Virus record (IMG/VR): IMGVR_UViG_3300021519_000085
Coordinates: 1 to 21,533 of that record
Source of the DNA: a virus
DNA: 21,533 nucleotides
Direction: 5' to 3' (one strand)
Shown here: positions 6,938 to 14,133 of the stretch, one piece after another
How the letters are laid out: each line of letters opens with the position of its first letter
Position numbering within the stretch: the first letter of the stretch is position 1
Position numbers and translations under genes: made by a program
The notes under the pieces: generated by a model
What the model saw: the letters and a program-made list of their open reading frames with translations, nothing else
What the model was told of the DNA's origin: nothing
Database searches by the model: none

Positions 6938-7309
6938 TTATACTATGATATTGCGCTGCTCGTATAGCTCGTTTGAACTGATTCTATAACCAACGGAACT
7001 ACAAGATGATCTGTTTAAATTTAAAATTTGAGCAATTACATTGCTCAACTGAACATCATCAATTCCTTTTAAGGTATCTATAAGTTCAAATACAGGAGTT
7101 CGTTCTTGGCCAGCAGCTTGTAATATCAATGCTGCGGTATTAACTGCTGCTACTTGGTCAAATCCTCGTTTTTGAAAATAACCAACAACCGCATCAACTT
7201 CACTTGCTGTATAATAAACTTCTTGATTATAATATCGATTTACTAGTCTGTTTGTATTGTTAGACTGATCAGTTGCTGTTGTAGGTATTGATGATGATTG
7301 AGTAGCCAT
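6938..7309 (-). CDS. Conserved small phage protein, 123 aa, function unknown
   Basis: A named function is not recognised. The core EVDAVVGYFQKRGFDQVAAV, then an aliphatic helix and IDTLKGIDDVQLSNVIAQIL with NLNRSSCSSVGYR, matches my memory of a small structural-type protein conserved in marine T4-like phages between tail and head-completion genes. Seen: Ser/Thr/Asn-rich N-terminus (about 1-24), then predicted all-helical body. The start at 7309 follows the stop of the upstream gene by two bases, with AAAGG as a possible Shine-Dalgarno inside that gene's end. Translation is probably coupled to its neighbours. Confidence 0.75.
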   Translation of the reverse strand: MATQSSSIPTTATDQSNNTNRLVNRYYNQEVYYTASEVDAVVGYFQKRGFDQVAAVNTAALILQAAGQERTPVFELIDTLKGIDDVQLSNVIAQILNLNRSSCSSVGYRISSNELYEQRNIIV

Positions 7310-7311
7310 AA

Positions 7312-8601
7312 TTAACCTTTATTTGCATTTATTGTATCGCTAGCTATTTGTGCTAGTTTACGATCTCCACTAGCTGCTCTATTAATTATGTCATTTTCTA
7401 TAGCAGTTTGTTCAGTTTTGGGCAAACTAGCAAAGTTGCCAAAATTTCTACTGTTCCAATCAGGACTATATGAGCCAGTAGCTAATGCACGGTTAACTGT
7501 AGCACTTAATACACGTCTGTCGTTTGTTAGTGTAGAGCGTATGCTATCGCCGTTTATTGATCGAGTATCATTAATTGTTGCTGTACGTATTCCGTTAACA
7601 TTGCCAGTAGTTCGTTGAGTAGCACCCCTAGGTGTTGGAAATATTATTTGGCCTAAACGATTAATTTGTCTACCTTCTGAACTTGCACTTAGAATTGATG
7701 TCAATATTCCTCTAGGATCCTTTCTTCCGCTAAACACATTTCTAAAAACAGAACCAATTGTGTTTAGTCCAGTATTATCATAAGGATCATATTGTGGAAT
7801 AACCACAGGCTCAATGCGTCTACCTACTGCCTCAAATCCCTGAACAGCTTCTAAGGTGTCTAGTGGACTGTGTACTTGATCATATCGTGTTTCAGAATCT
7901 GTAAACCCTACAGGCTCGTTGCCTTCTTGAATACTTCCTGTATTATAAAGTACTCCTTCGTAAGCAACAGTCATACTATTTTCCATAGTACTGTTACCGT
8001 CTTTGTATTCCATATCATCATGCCCCCATGCTGTTAAGATAGGGTTGATTAATGTGTACGAAAACCAATTTTGTCGTGCGAGTTGATATATGCGTATATG
8101 AGAAAAGAATGGACCGTTTGTTTCATTATCTAGACCATAACGCGGTACTTGGCTTCTAAATTTATCTCGTTGGCCAAAATCTACAGGTTTTCCTTTATTA
8201 TTTTTATGTCCGTCTTTAAAATAATACTTGTAATATTCTTCAAGCATTGCTCTAGTTAAACCAGTATTATCGTCATGAAATTTAACATTAATTTCATCAT
8301 AGTCAATTCTAGTCTGTACACGTTTTTTTCTATTGTATTGATTTTTAGTTTCTACTGTTGCTTTATACTTGGGTAAATCTATTGAGCTTACTAATACTCC
8401 TAGTTCCTTTCTATAAGCAGAACTATTAGCTATTTTATCTAACGGTGCAGCATATTCAAATACTACATGATACAGGAACTTAGTTTTTGGGCCGAGCGCA
8501 TGTCCGTGCTCAGTGAATAACTGCATAGCGTGTCTAGCATCTCTTAAATGCAATTCGCTATCACTATTAATTAGATATAAGTCTTGTGCGCCGATTCCCA
8601 T
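7312..8601 (-). CDS. gp19-fold baseplate/tail-tube protein (gp54- or gp48-like), 429 aa
   Basis: The N-terminal two-thirds resemble the T4 gp19 tube fold: FLYHVVFEYA (about 43-52), VSSIDLPKYKATVETKNQYN, DYDEINVKFHDD and, later, NPILTAWGHDDMEYKDG followed by MTVAYEGVLY. These are the strand pattern and hallmark wording of tube proteins. In T4 the tube-initiating baseplate proteins gp54 and gp48 share this fold, and this protein is encoded next to gp19, so a tube-initiator role is likely. The Arg/Asn/Thr-rich C-terminal 150 residues are not recognised. The length and motifs do not fit the portal gp20. There is no Shine-Dalgarno: GATAAATA (8607-8614) ends six bases before the ATG, predicting a leaderless mRNA. 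Confidence 0.75.
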   Translation of the reverse strand: MGIGAQDLYLINSDSELHLRDARHAMQLFTEHGHALGPKTKFLYHVVFEYAAPLDKIANSSAYRKELGVLVSSIDLPKYKATVETKNQYNRKKRVQTRIDYDEINVKFHDDNTGLTRAMLEEYYKYYFKDGHKNNKGKPVDFGQRDKFRSQVPRYGLDNETNGPFFSHIRIYQLARQNWFSYTLINPILTAWGHDDMEYKDGNSTMENSMTVAYEGVLYNTGSIQEGNEPVGFTDSETRYDQVHSPLDTLEAVQGFEAVGRRIEPVVIPQYDPYDNTGLNTIGSVFRNVFSGRKDPRGILTSILSASSEGRQINRLGQIIFPTPRGATQRTTGNVNGIRTATINDTRSINGDSIRSTLTNDRRVLSATVNRALATGSYSPDWNSRNFGNFASLPKTEQTAIENDIINRAASGDRKLAQIASDTINANKG

Positions 8602-8606
8602 ATTAA

Positions 8607-8614
8607 TATTTATC
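8607..8614 (-). promoter_or_regulatory. Late-promoter box GATAAATA, predicted start on the ATG
   Basis: One mismatch to T4 TATAAATA; it lies just after the terminator of the tail tube gene. Five bases separate it from the start codon, so the predicted transcription start is 8601, the A of ATG. Confidence 0.65.
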
Positions 8615-8639
8615 TTTAGAGATTAAGTGCATGGATAAT

Positions 8640-8671
8640 AAAAAAGCGAGAACTAAAAATAGTCCTCGCTT
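8640..8671 (-). terminator. Rho-independent terminator after tail tube gene
   Basis: On the minus strand AAGCGAGGACTA pairs with TAGTTCTCGCTT (12 bp including one G-U) around a TTTT loop, followed by a T-run. It lies 26 bases after the tube gene stop and ahead of the next late box. Confidence 0.9.
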
Positions 8672-8697
8672 CTTATTTGAATGCCAACGTTTATGTT

Positions 8698-9369
8698 TTA
8701 GAGTTGACCAGCGTTAGTGCCGCCAGTTATCTGTGTGCCGCCGTCAGCGTCTTGTGTTGCTCTGTTTGTTACTTCACCAATACCAGTTTCAACAGCACCT
8801 TCTGCACCGTATTGAATTGCGTTATCATAACGGATTGATAGTGTTACTGTTACTGGGTCGTTAGTAGCATAAGCAAGTGTGTTGTAGTTAACTGATTCTA
8901 CATAGCATCCAACTAAGTGGAATCTATCTAGAACGTTAGCGCCGCCAGCGTTGCCGTTGCCACCGTCAAGAATTTCAATTCTTGTTTGGAACTTGTAAGT
9001 ACCACCTGCGACTGCGCTTGACTGTTCAAAGAAATCAAACTGTCTTTGAATTTGCTGTCCAACGATTTTTTGTACGTTGTTATTAGCATCTTCACGTAGT
9101 GTAAGTGTAATTGGTTCCCATGTATGCTTACCAGCTAGGAATGACCTACTGTTGTAAGCATCTACTGTAATTTGTTCAAATGTTAAGTTTGGACGAGTTA
9201 CGTCTACTACCTGTCTTGAAACTTCTCTAACTCCGTCAGGTCCACCTGTGGTTCCAAAACCGTCAAGTAATACTCTAAAGCGATATTGCAGCTTTGGCAT
9301 TAACAATGAGCTGTTAGAACCGGCTCCAGCTGTTGGAATCGAAATGTTCTGTAATGTTGTGATTGGCAT
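8698..9369 (-). CDS. 19: Tail tube protein, T4 gp19-like
   Basis: gp19 hexamers stack to form the inner tail tube through which DNA passes. Length 223 aa (T4 163 aa). Seen: YRFRVLLDGFG (about 30-40), VSRQVVDVTRPNLTFEQITV, the loop AYNSRSFLAGKHTWEPITLT (about 71-90), a central helix with QQIQRQFDFFEQS, and a final strand pair NDPVTVTLSIRYDNAIQY, typical of marine gp19 proteins. The Gly/Thr-rich C-terminal tail (about 190-223) looks flexible. The start at 9369 has AGGAG upstream and a late box GATAAATA (9391-9398) giving a leader of about 16 bases. A terminator follows the gene, so it can be expressed as a single-gene transcript, fitting its high copy number. Confidence 0.93.
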   Translation of the reverse strand: MPITTLQNISIPTAGAGSNSSLLMPKLQYRFRVLLDGFGTTGGPDGVREVSRQVVDVTRPNLTFEQITVDAYNSRSFLAGKHTWEPITLTLREDANNNVQKIVGQQIQRQFDFFEQSSAVAGGTYKFQTRIEILDGGNGNAGGANVLDRFHLVGCYVESVNYNTLAYATNDPVTVTLSIRYDNAIQYGAEGAVETGIGEVTNRATQDADGGTQITGGTNAGQL

Positions 9370-9390
9370 TCTATTCTCCTAATACATGTG

Positions 9391-9398
9391 TATTTATC
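9391..9398 (-). promoter_or_regulatory. Late-promoter box GATAAATA ahead of gp19
   Basis: One mismatch to TATAAATA; predicted start about 9385, leaving room for the AGGAG ribosome binding site. Confidence 0.65.
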
Positions 9399-9402
9399 TA
9401 TG

Positions 9403-9426
9403 TGGGCCCCTGTTTCCAGAGGCCCA
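9403..9426 (-). terminator. Intercistronic hairpin with GAAA tetraloop between gp18 and gp19
   Basis: Minus strand TGGGCCTCTG-GAAA-CAGGGGCCCA forms a 10-bp stem (one G-U) closed by a GAAA tetraloop, five bases after the sheath stop codon. No T-run follows, so it may act as a 3' end protector or attenuator rather than a classic terminator. Confidence 0.6.
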
Positions 9427-9431
9427 TTATA

Positions 9432-12400
9432 TTAGCCCAGTGCTGCGATTTCGCCTGTGTTCTTAATTCTCAATGGAATGTAAATGAACTCAACTGCTTT
9501 AACAGGTTCAATAGCAATGTCTAGATATAGCTCATTACGATCAATTCTACTTGGAGTATTGTTTGACTCATCGCAAACTACCAAGTAATCGTATAGCGCA
9601 CGTAAGCTCACAAGTTCTAGGCAGAATGCATCTGCTGCTGCTTTGATCTGATCGCGTGTAATCTTATCGTTTGGTTCAAATAGGTATGGTCTTGCTAGTT
9701 TTTCTAGCTGGCCGCGCATATAAACAACTAAGCGAGCAACATTTACACGGTCTAGAGCACTTGCATTTCTTGCACGAGTCTTTTGACCAAATACAACTAA
9801 ACCAGCACCACTTAAGAATGTAATTGGATTAATTGAGTTGCTGTATAGTGTGTCACGTTGTCCAGTATTGAGTGCGATTGAAACAAATTCGCCTTCTGAA
9901 CTGATATAACCACTTGCGGTTGCATTAGTAACACCACCACGTCTTGTGCCTGCTGGAGCAAACCAGGGGAACGCAACTTGATCGTTTAGTAGTATTGTAC
10001 GCAATGCCATATGACTTGGCGGAACAACTACATTATTACCAGCATTATCGCTAGTGTATCCCCATGGGTAGTACATAGCCATGTATTCATCAAAGCTAAC
10101 AGCACCCTTGTCGTTATCTTCAACTGCGCGACGAACGTTTGCGCCCCACTCATTTAGCGATGTTGCATCAGGTGTTAGTCTTGCTGGTGTATCACCTACA
10201 ACGAACGCAGTTAAACGACGATCGTAATTTAGGGTAATCATTTCACCAATTAGTTCTGGATACCCTGGGCAAGCAATTAGGTTAAAGTAACGTGATTCTT
10301 CATCACGGATTTCTTGATTGCTGTTAACTAATGCTTGTAATGCCTGTACAACACTCTTACGCTGTGCATGGCGACCAAAAGAACCCGAACCATCTTCGTT
10401 GTTGCTTGAATCAGTTACCCAACGATGTGGGTAGTAACCGTCCATAGCTTGATCTAAATAACGTGAGTTAGTTTGATTAACATCAATATAGTTGCGCACA
10501 AAACGCTTCACGTTAAATCCGCTTCTACGTAGATTCCATAGCAACATACCTTTTGGATACAGTGCTGGGTCTGCGGCATCTGGATCTAAGTAGTTAGAAC
10601 TTAGTAGCTCGTCAATTGCACCTGCATCTAATCCGCTTGCTAAACTTCCACCATTTAGACCGTAACGTGCATCACCAAACAATACTCCATTTTCAGTTGT
10701 TTGATCCGTCTTATCAACTAATACCCATGAACCTAAAGTATCATTGTACTTGTAAATTGTTGGGAAGTTTTCAATATCAGCTGTATCAATCCATAGGTCA
10801 CCAGTAACTAGTGGATCGCCCTTTGAATTTTCTGTAGGCTGTGTTGCACCTACAATAGGACCATTTGGATCTGTATTTTCAGTACCGTCACCGTGGTCAT
10901 AGTTTAAATAACCAACCCATGAAGTACCGTTGTGGATCATAATGTCAACTTCATCAACAACTGAACTATACCATAGTTCACCGTCAGCTGTTAGGCTTAG
11001 TGGCTCGTTATTGTCAGCTGTGTATGATAGTACTCTCCAATTAGAAGCTCTAAACTCAACTGGCATTGTTGCGCCGTCTGTACCTGCTTCATATGATAAG
11101 TTTAATGTGCCTTCTGTAGAATCTACGTAAGCACCAAATCCAGCTTGTCCTAAAGCGCCGTCACTATCAACAATCTTAATATCACCGCCTAGCTTGTGAG
11201 TAATTGTTACTCTCTTTAGGCCGTCAACTGTTGCAACAACATTAATTAAACCTGCTGAATTAATAGCTCCTGCAATTGCATCAGCATCAGTTGAAGCTCC
11301 TGTAGCAGTAAATGTTACTACTGCTGGAACTAGTGCATTACCTGTGCTTCTTGGCCAAAACTTGTTATTGCCTGTTCTTGTTTCTGCAAGAGTAAATTGA
11401 TATGTGTCAGGTGTAATTTTCCCACCAGTGATTTTTGCACTTACAATACTTGTTGGGCCATTAACTGCTCTACGGAAAATTTTCCAGTCGCCCTTTTTAT
11501 TAAATGACTCTTCAACGTTGGCTTTAATATACAAGTCGCCTGCCATTAAGCCTACACCGCCACCTGTACGATTAAGCTGGTAAATTGCATCTTCAGCTGT
11601 TTGATAAACTGGAGCAACTACGCTTTCCCATAACATTGTGTCGCCGTTGTACTTTTTAACCTTAAAGTGTGCGCCACCGTTTGGTGATGTAGTTTTAAGC
11701 CATAAAGAACCTGTTGGTCTTGGAGCAGAGTTTGTTTTCTTAAATTCTGGAACATTTGTATGAGGAGCAATTGCAACTGATGGTGCATAGAATGTATCAG
11801 CAATACCCAATTCTGTAGCAAGTGCGCCACCAACTAGCAATGTATCTTCAAATGTATAAATGTGAAGTTGCCCATCTACAACCGCAGCAGTAACATTACC
11901 GCCTACCATATCGCTATTAATTTCAGCAGCAACATCGGCTATGCTATCACCAGTTGTTAATCCTGTGATATTAGTTACAGTACTGTCGCCTGCCTTAATT
12001 GTTAAAACAGTTGCAGTAATTGTTGTTGAAGGCGTAGTAGCAGCAACCACAGTTGGCCAACTAGCTTTCCATTCGTCAGAACCAACAGCTACCCAATCCC
12101 CGCTAGTTGCTTTAAACCATAGCTTGTTAGCAGTGGTTGTAGTATCAACTGCATAGTCGCCAATGGCTCCTAATGATGTTCTTGGTGTTTCTCCTGGAGT
12201 ATCGTCTACTAGTTGTGTTACATCTGAAATTGCAATTGGTGTTACTGTAGAAAAACTCTGGCCGGAATTGGCAGTTAACGCAGCACCGTTCCATTCAAGA
12301 ACGCCAAACGCTGTAACACTAGTGTCTAACCAATAAGCACCGTTTGTTGGTTCGCCACCGGGTGCAACTGACTTAGCTTCTAATTTGGTTAAGTTTAAAT

Positions 12401-12737
12401 CTGCTCTTGCAACATAAACACGGTTACTTACACCTAGTAGCGAATAAGCAGTATTTAAACCATACTCATTTAGTTCGCCGCCGTGGATCATATTTCCAAT
12501 GCTATCAGAATAGAATAAAGCATCACCAAAAGTTTCGCCTAATTCTCTCTGGCTTGTAATTAAATAAGGTTTACCAGCATTTGCCTGTAGTGTTCCTACT
12601 GCTGTTCCTGAACCACTTGCACTAGTTTTATCTTGTGCAGTGGTAATAAAAATCATTGGTACAGTGCCGGCTCCTGCGGGAGTATAAAAACTCTCATCAA
12701 TTACGGTAACTTGTACGCCTGGTGATACTAGTGCCAT
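9432..12737 (-). CDS. 18: Tail sheath protein, T4 gp18-like, with very large insertion
   Basis: The sheath contracts to drive the tube through the cell envelope. The N-terminus (MALVSPGVQVTVIDESFY) and the C-terminal part (about 685-1101: ALVNSNQEIRDEESRYFNLI, AMYYPWGYTS, VAFPWFAPAGTRRG, FLSGAGLVVFGQKTRA, IDRNELYLDIAIEPVKAVEF) are typical of T4-like sheaths. The protein has 1101 residues against 659 in T4. Residues about 120-685 form an insertion with at least six G-x-L/Y-W-x-x-T ... W modules (near 133, 193, 343, 400, 586, 647) and two stretches like the flagellin hook IN motif (about 243-312 and 470-540). These probably decorate the outer sheath surface. The start at 12737 has AGGAGG and a late box AATAAATA upstream; it is followed by an intercistronic hairpin. 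Confidence 0.95.
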   Translation of the reverse strand: MALVSPGVQVTVIDESFYTPAGAGTVPMIFITTAQDKTSASGSGTAVGTLQANAGKPYLITSQRELGETFGDALFYSDSIGNMIHGGELNEYGLNTAYSLLGVSNRVYVARADLNLTKLEAKSVAPGGEPTNGAYWLDTSVTAFGVLEWNGAALTANSGQSFSTVTPIAISDVTQLVDDTPGETPRTSLGAIGDYAVDTTTTANKLWFKATSGDWVAVGSDEWKASWPTVVAATTPSTTITATVLTIKAGDSTVTNITGLTTGDSIADVAAEINSDMVGGNVTAAVVDGQLHIYTFEDTLLVGGALATELGIADTFYAPSVAIAPHTNVPEFKKTNSAPRPTGSLWLKTTSPNGGAHFKVKKYNGDTMLWESVVAPVYQTAEDAIYQLNRTGGGVGLMAGDLYIKANVEESFNKKGDWKIFRRAVNGPTSIVSAKITGGKITPDTYQFTLAETRTGNNKFWPRSTGNALVPAVVTFTATGASTDADAIAGAINSAGLINVVATVDGLKRVTITHKLGGDIKIVDSDGALGQAGFGAYVDSTEGTLNLSYEAGTDGATMPVEFRASNWRVLSYTADNNEPLSLTADGELWYSSVVDEVDIMIHNGTSWVGYLNYDHGDGTENTDPNGPIVGATQPTENSKGDPLVTGDLWIDTADIENFPTIYKYNDTLGSWVLVDKTDQTTENGVLFGDARYGLNGGSLASGLDAGAIDELLSSNYLDPDAADPALYPKGMLLWNLRRSGFNVKRFVRNYIDVNQTNSRYLDQAMDGYYPHRWVTDSSNNEDGSGSFGRHAQRKSVVQALQALVNSNQEIRDEESRYFNLIACPGYPELIGEMITLNYDRRLTAFVVGDTPARLTPDATSLNEWGANVRRAVEDNDKGAVSFDEYMAMYYPWGYTSDNAGNNVVVPPSHMALRTILLNDQVAFPWFAPAGTRRGGVTNATASGYISSEGEFVSIALNTGQRDTLYSNSINPITFLSGAGLVVFGQKTRARNASALDRVNVARLVVYMRGQLEKLARPYLFEPNDKITRDQIKAAADAFCLELVSLRALYDYLVVCDESNNTPSRIDRNELYLDIAIEPVKAVEFIYIPLRIKNTGEIAALG

Positions 12738-12767
12738 GTCATTCCTCCTGTTGGACTTTGTTATATG

Positions 12768-12775
12768 TATTTATT
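12768..12775 (-). promoter_or_regulatory. Late-promoter box AATAAATA ahead of gp18
   Basis: One mismatch to TATAAATA. The predicted start near 12762 gives a leader of about 25 bases containing AGGAGG, a normal leadered late gene. Confidence 0.6.
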
Positions 12776-12842
12776 AGATACTAGATAAAAAGGGCGGAAA
12801 TACACCAGCAAAAAGGGGTAATAAAGGTGAGGTAAATACAGT

Positions 12843-13178
12843 ATGAGACCATTGTGCCTATGCGGCCAACGACCTGCTGCCATTAATTATAAAAAAGAAC
12901 GAAAAGTTTATTATCGTAAACTTTGTGAAGTATGTCTGCGACATGGATTGAGCCATGGCATTCCTAAATGGCGGCAGAGTGGTTACATTAAAAAAGATAC
13001 ATGTGAGAAGTGCGGCTTTAAGAGCAAGCACCAAGAACAGTTTAATGTATTTCACATAGACGGAGAATTAAACAACTGTCGTCCGTCTAACCTAAAGACA
13101 GTGTGTGCTAACTGTCAACGTATCGTGCAAAAAGAAGGTATCAAATGGAAGCAGGGAGATCTACGCCCTGATTTTTAA
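12843..13178 (+). CDS. HNH-fold zinc protein, 111 aa (conserved in T4-like marine phages)
   Basis: Small Cys-rich protein with four cysteine pairs: C5-x-C7, C28-x2-C31, C54-x2-C57 and C88-x2-C91, plus an HNH-like core FHIDGELNNCRPSNL (70-84) then KTVCANCQ. The N-terminal pairs and the treble-clef-like HNH part indicate zinc binding. In typical HNH nucleases the core reads HH ... N ... H; here the first His is F70 and the last His is Q92, so two metal ligands are changed while H71 remains. It may bind DNA without cutting. I recall nearly identical proteins annotated as HNH endonuclease in cyanophages. It is the only plus-strand gene in the left 14 kb and overlaps the 3' end of the kinase gene by 38 bases. 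GAGGT ahead of the ATG is a plausible Shine-Dalgarno; GATAAAAA (12784-12791) is a weak late-type box. Confidence 0.8.
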   Translation: MRPLCLCGQRPAAINYKKERKVYYRKLCEVCLRHGLSHGIPKWRQSGYIKKDTCEKCGFKSKHQEQFNVFHIDGELNNCRPSNLKTVCANCQRIVQKEGIKWKQGDLRPDF

Positions 13179-13671
13179 AGATAGTACGCACTAGTATTTC
13201 TACATTCTTTTTAAGTCTTGCTAAATCACCATTGTTGTCAATGGTGTAGTTACACATCCATTGTTCAATGCTCATGCTACTGGGATCTTCTTTAGGCAAG
13301 TGATCGCAACGATCTACCCAAATAGCATAATCAAAAATTTCTTCATTTTGCATTGCAAAGAACTCACGCTTGTTGCGTAAGCCGCAGTAGATATCATGTT
13401 TAGCAAACAAATTTCTACCCAGCTTGGCTAGGTCGTCACTACAATAACCATGGATCATATTGTACCATTCAGTACGATGATTATGCCTGTCATTAAAACA
13501 CTCGTCTTCATCATTATATCCATATTTGTCTTTTAGTTCATTGAAAATAAACAACTCTGAGCAGAACTTTGAACTTGATTGAAAGGTATATCCGTAATTT
13601 TGTAATAGATCGCAAACTGTATCTTTGCCGTGGCGGCCGTGACCAACGACTAATAGTTTAGGTAAACGCAT
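13141..13671 (-). CDS. 1: Deoxynucleoside monophosphate kinase, T4 gp1-like P-loop kinase
   Basis: gp1 phosphorylates dNMPs to dNDPs for phage DNA synthesis in the cytoplasm. Seen: P-loop GHGRHGKDT (residues 10-18), a Lys/Asp/Arg-rich lid-type region (about 55-75, DEDECFNDRHNHRTEWYN), and a conserved-looking IWVDRCDHLPKEDPSS (about 117-132). Length 176 aa is shorter than T4 gp1 (241 aa). It has a perfect consensus sigma70 promoter (13696-13724) and a good Shine-Dalgarno (TGGAG), unlike the structural genes around it, so it is probably expressed early. Its 3' end overlaps the convergent HNH gene by 38 bases. Alternative: another phage NMP kinase; the substrate cannot be read from the sequence. 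Confidence 0.8.
   Translation of the reverse strand: MRLPKLLVVGHGRHGKDTVCDLLQNYGYTFQSSSKFCSELFIFNELKDKYGYNDEDECFNDRHNHRTEWYNMIHGYCSDDLAKLGRNLFAKHDIYCGLRNKREFFAMQNEEIFDYAIWVDRCDHLPKEDPSSMSIEQWMCNYTIDNNGDLARLKKNVEILVRTIFKNQGVDLPASI
13227..13246. repeat. Perfect 8-bp hairpin inside kinase gene, 48 bases past the HNH stop
   Basis: CACCATTG-TTGT-CAATGGTG. On the plus strand it lies after the HNH gene but has no T-run, so termination is uncertain; it may be chance coding sequence. Confidence 0.35.
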
Positions 13672-13695
13672 ATTTAGAACTCCATTGTTCTAACT

Positions 13696-13724
13696 ATTAT
13701 ATAATAAACGATACTAGTTGTCAA
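13696..13724 (-). promoter_or_regulatory. Consensus sigma70 promoter for the gp1-type kinase
   Basis: On the minus strand TTGACA (13719-13724), a spacer of exactly 17 bases, then TATAAT (13696-13701). Both hexamers match the bacterial consensus perfectly. This is the strongest early-type promoter in the window and lies in the 57-base gap upstream of the kinase. Confidence 0.85.
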
Positions 13725-13728
13725 GCGT

Positions 13729-14130
13729 TTACACGCCGTATTTGTTCTTTTTCTTTTTAGCTACTGGGCTTGTAGTGTTAACTTTATCAGTTTCAACGCT
13801 TTTAGATTTAGCAATTTTCTTAGGCTTGACACCCATAATTTTACTAGCTAGTCTAATAGTTTCTTCTTCTTCCGGCGTGTATGCTATTTGGATTAAATTT
13901 TCTGCCCATTCGCTTTCTTGTTCTATGCTACTAGGGTCTAACTCTCCCTTAGCAATTCCTTGGGCAGCAGCAACCGCTAATCCCAAGCGATATTGCATAT
14001 AGGGATCAGTGTTTCTTAATTGCTTTTGTATAAATGTACCTGGTAACGGGCCAGATACTCTTGCAGGTAAGTTCTTTGTAGTACCTGTAAGTTTTGGAGT
14101 TAATCCTTCAAGTAATTCTCTAATTTTCAT
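13729..14130 (-). CDS. Conserved phage protein of unknown function, 133 aa
   Basis: Function not recognised. Seen: N-terminal MKIRELLEG, a Pro/Gly-rich stretch (about 20-37), then DPYMQYRLGLAVAAAQGIAK (about 42-61), a segment of the kind I recall in small proteins of marine T4-like phages, an acidic helical part (EEEETIRLASKIMG) and a Lys/Ser/Thr-rich C-terminus ending AKKKKNKYGV. No membrane segment. It starts three bases after the gp13 stop codon with no strong ribosome binding site, so translation is likely coupled to gp13. The context suggests a neck- or head-associated protein; confidence in any function is low. Confidence 0.75.
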   Translation of the reverse strand: MKIRELLEGLTPKLTGTTKNLPARVSGPLPGTFIQKQLRNTDPYMQYRLGLAVAAAQGIAKGELDPSSIEQESEWAENLIQIAYTPEEEETIRLASKIMGVKPKKIAKSKSVETDKVNTTSPVAKKKKNKYGV

Positions 14131-14133
14131 TTC

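Noticed and set aside
7731-7767. Inverted repeat TAAACACA / TGTGTTTA in the gp19-fold gene
   Set aside because: Arms of eight bases with a 21-base loop inside coding sequence; easily due to chance in A+T-rich DNA.
7312-8601. Portal protein gp20 for the gene after gp19
   Set aside because: In T4 and cyanophages gp20 follows gp19, but this protein lacks portal features and carries tube-fold (gp19-type) strand motifs, and is shorter than portals.
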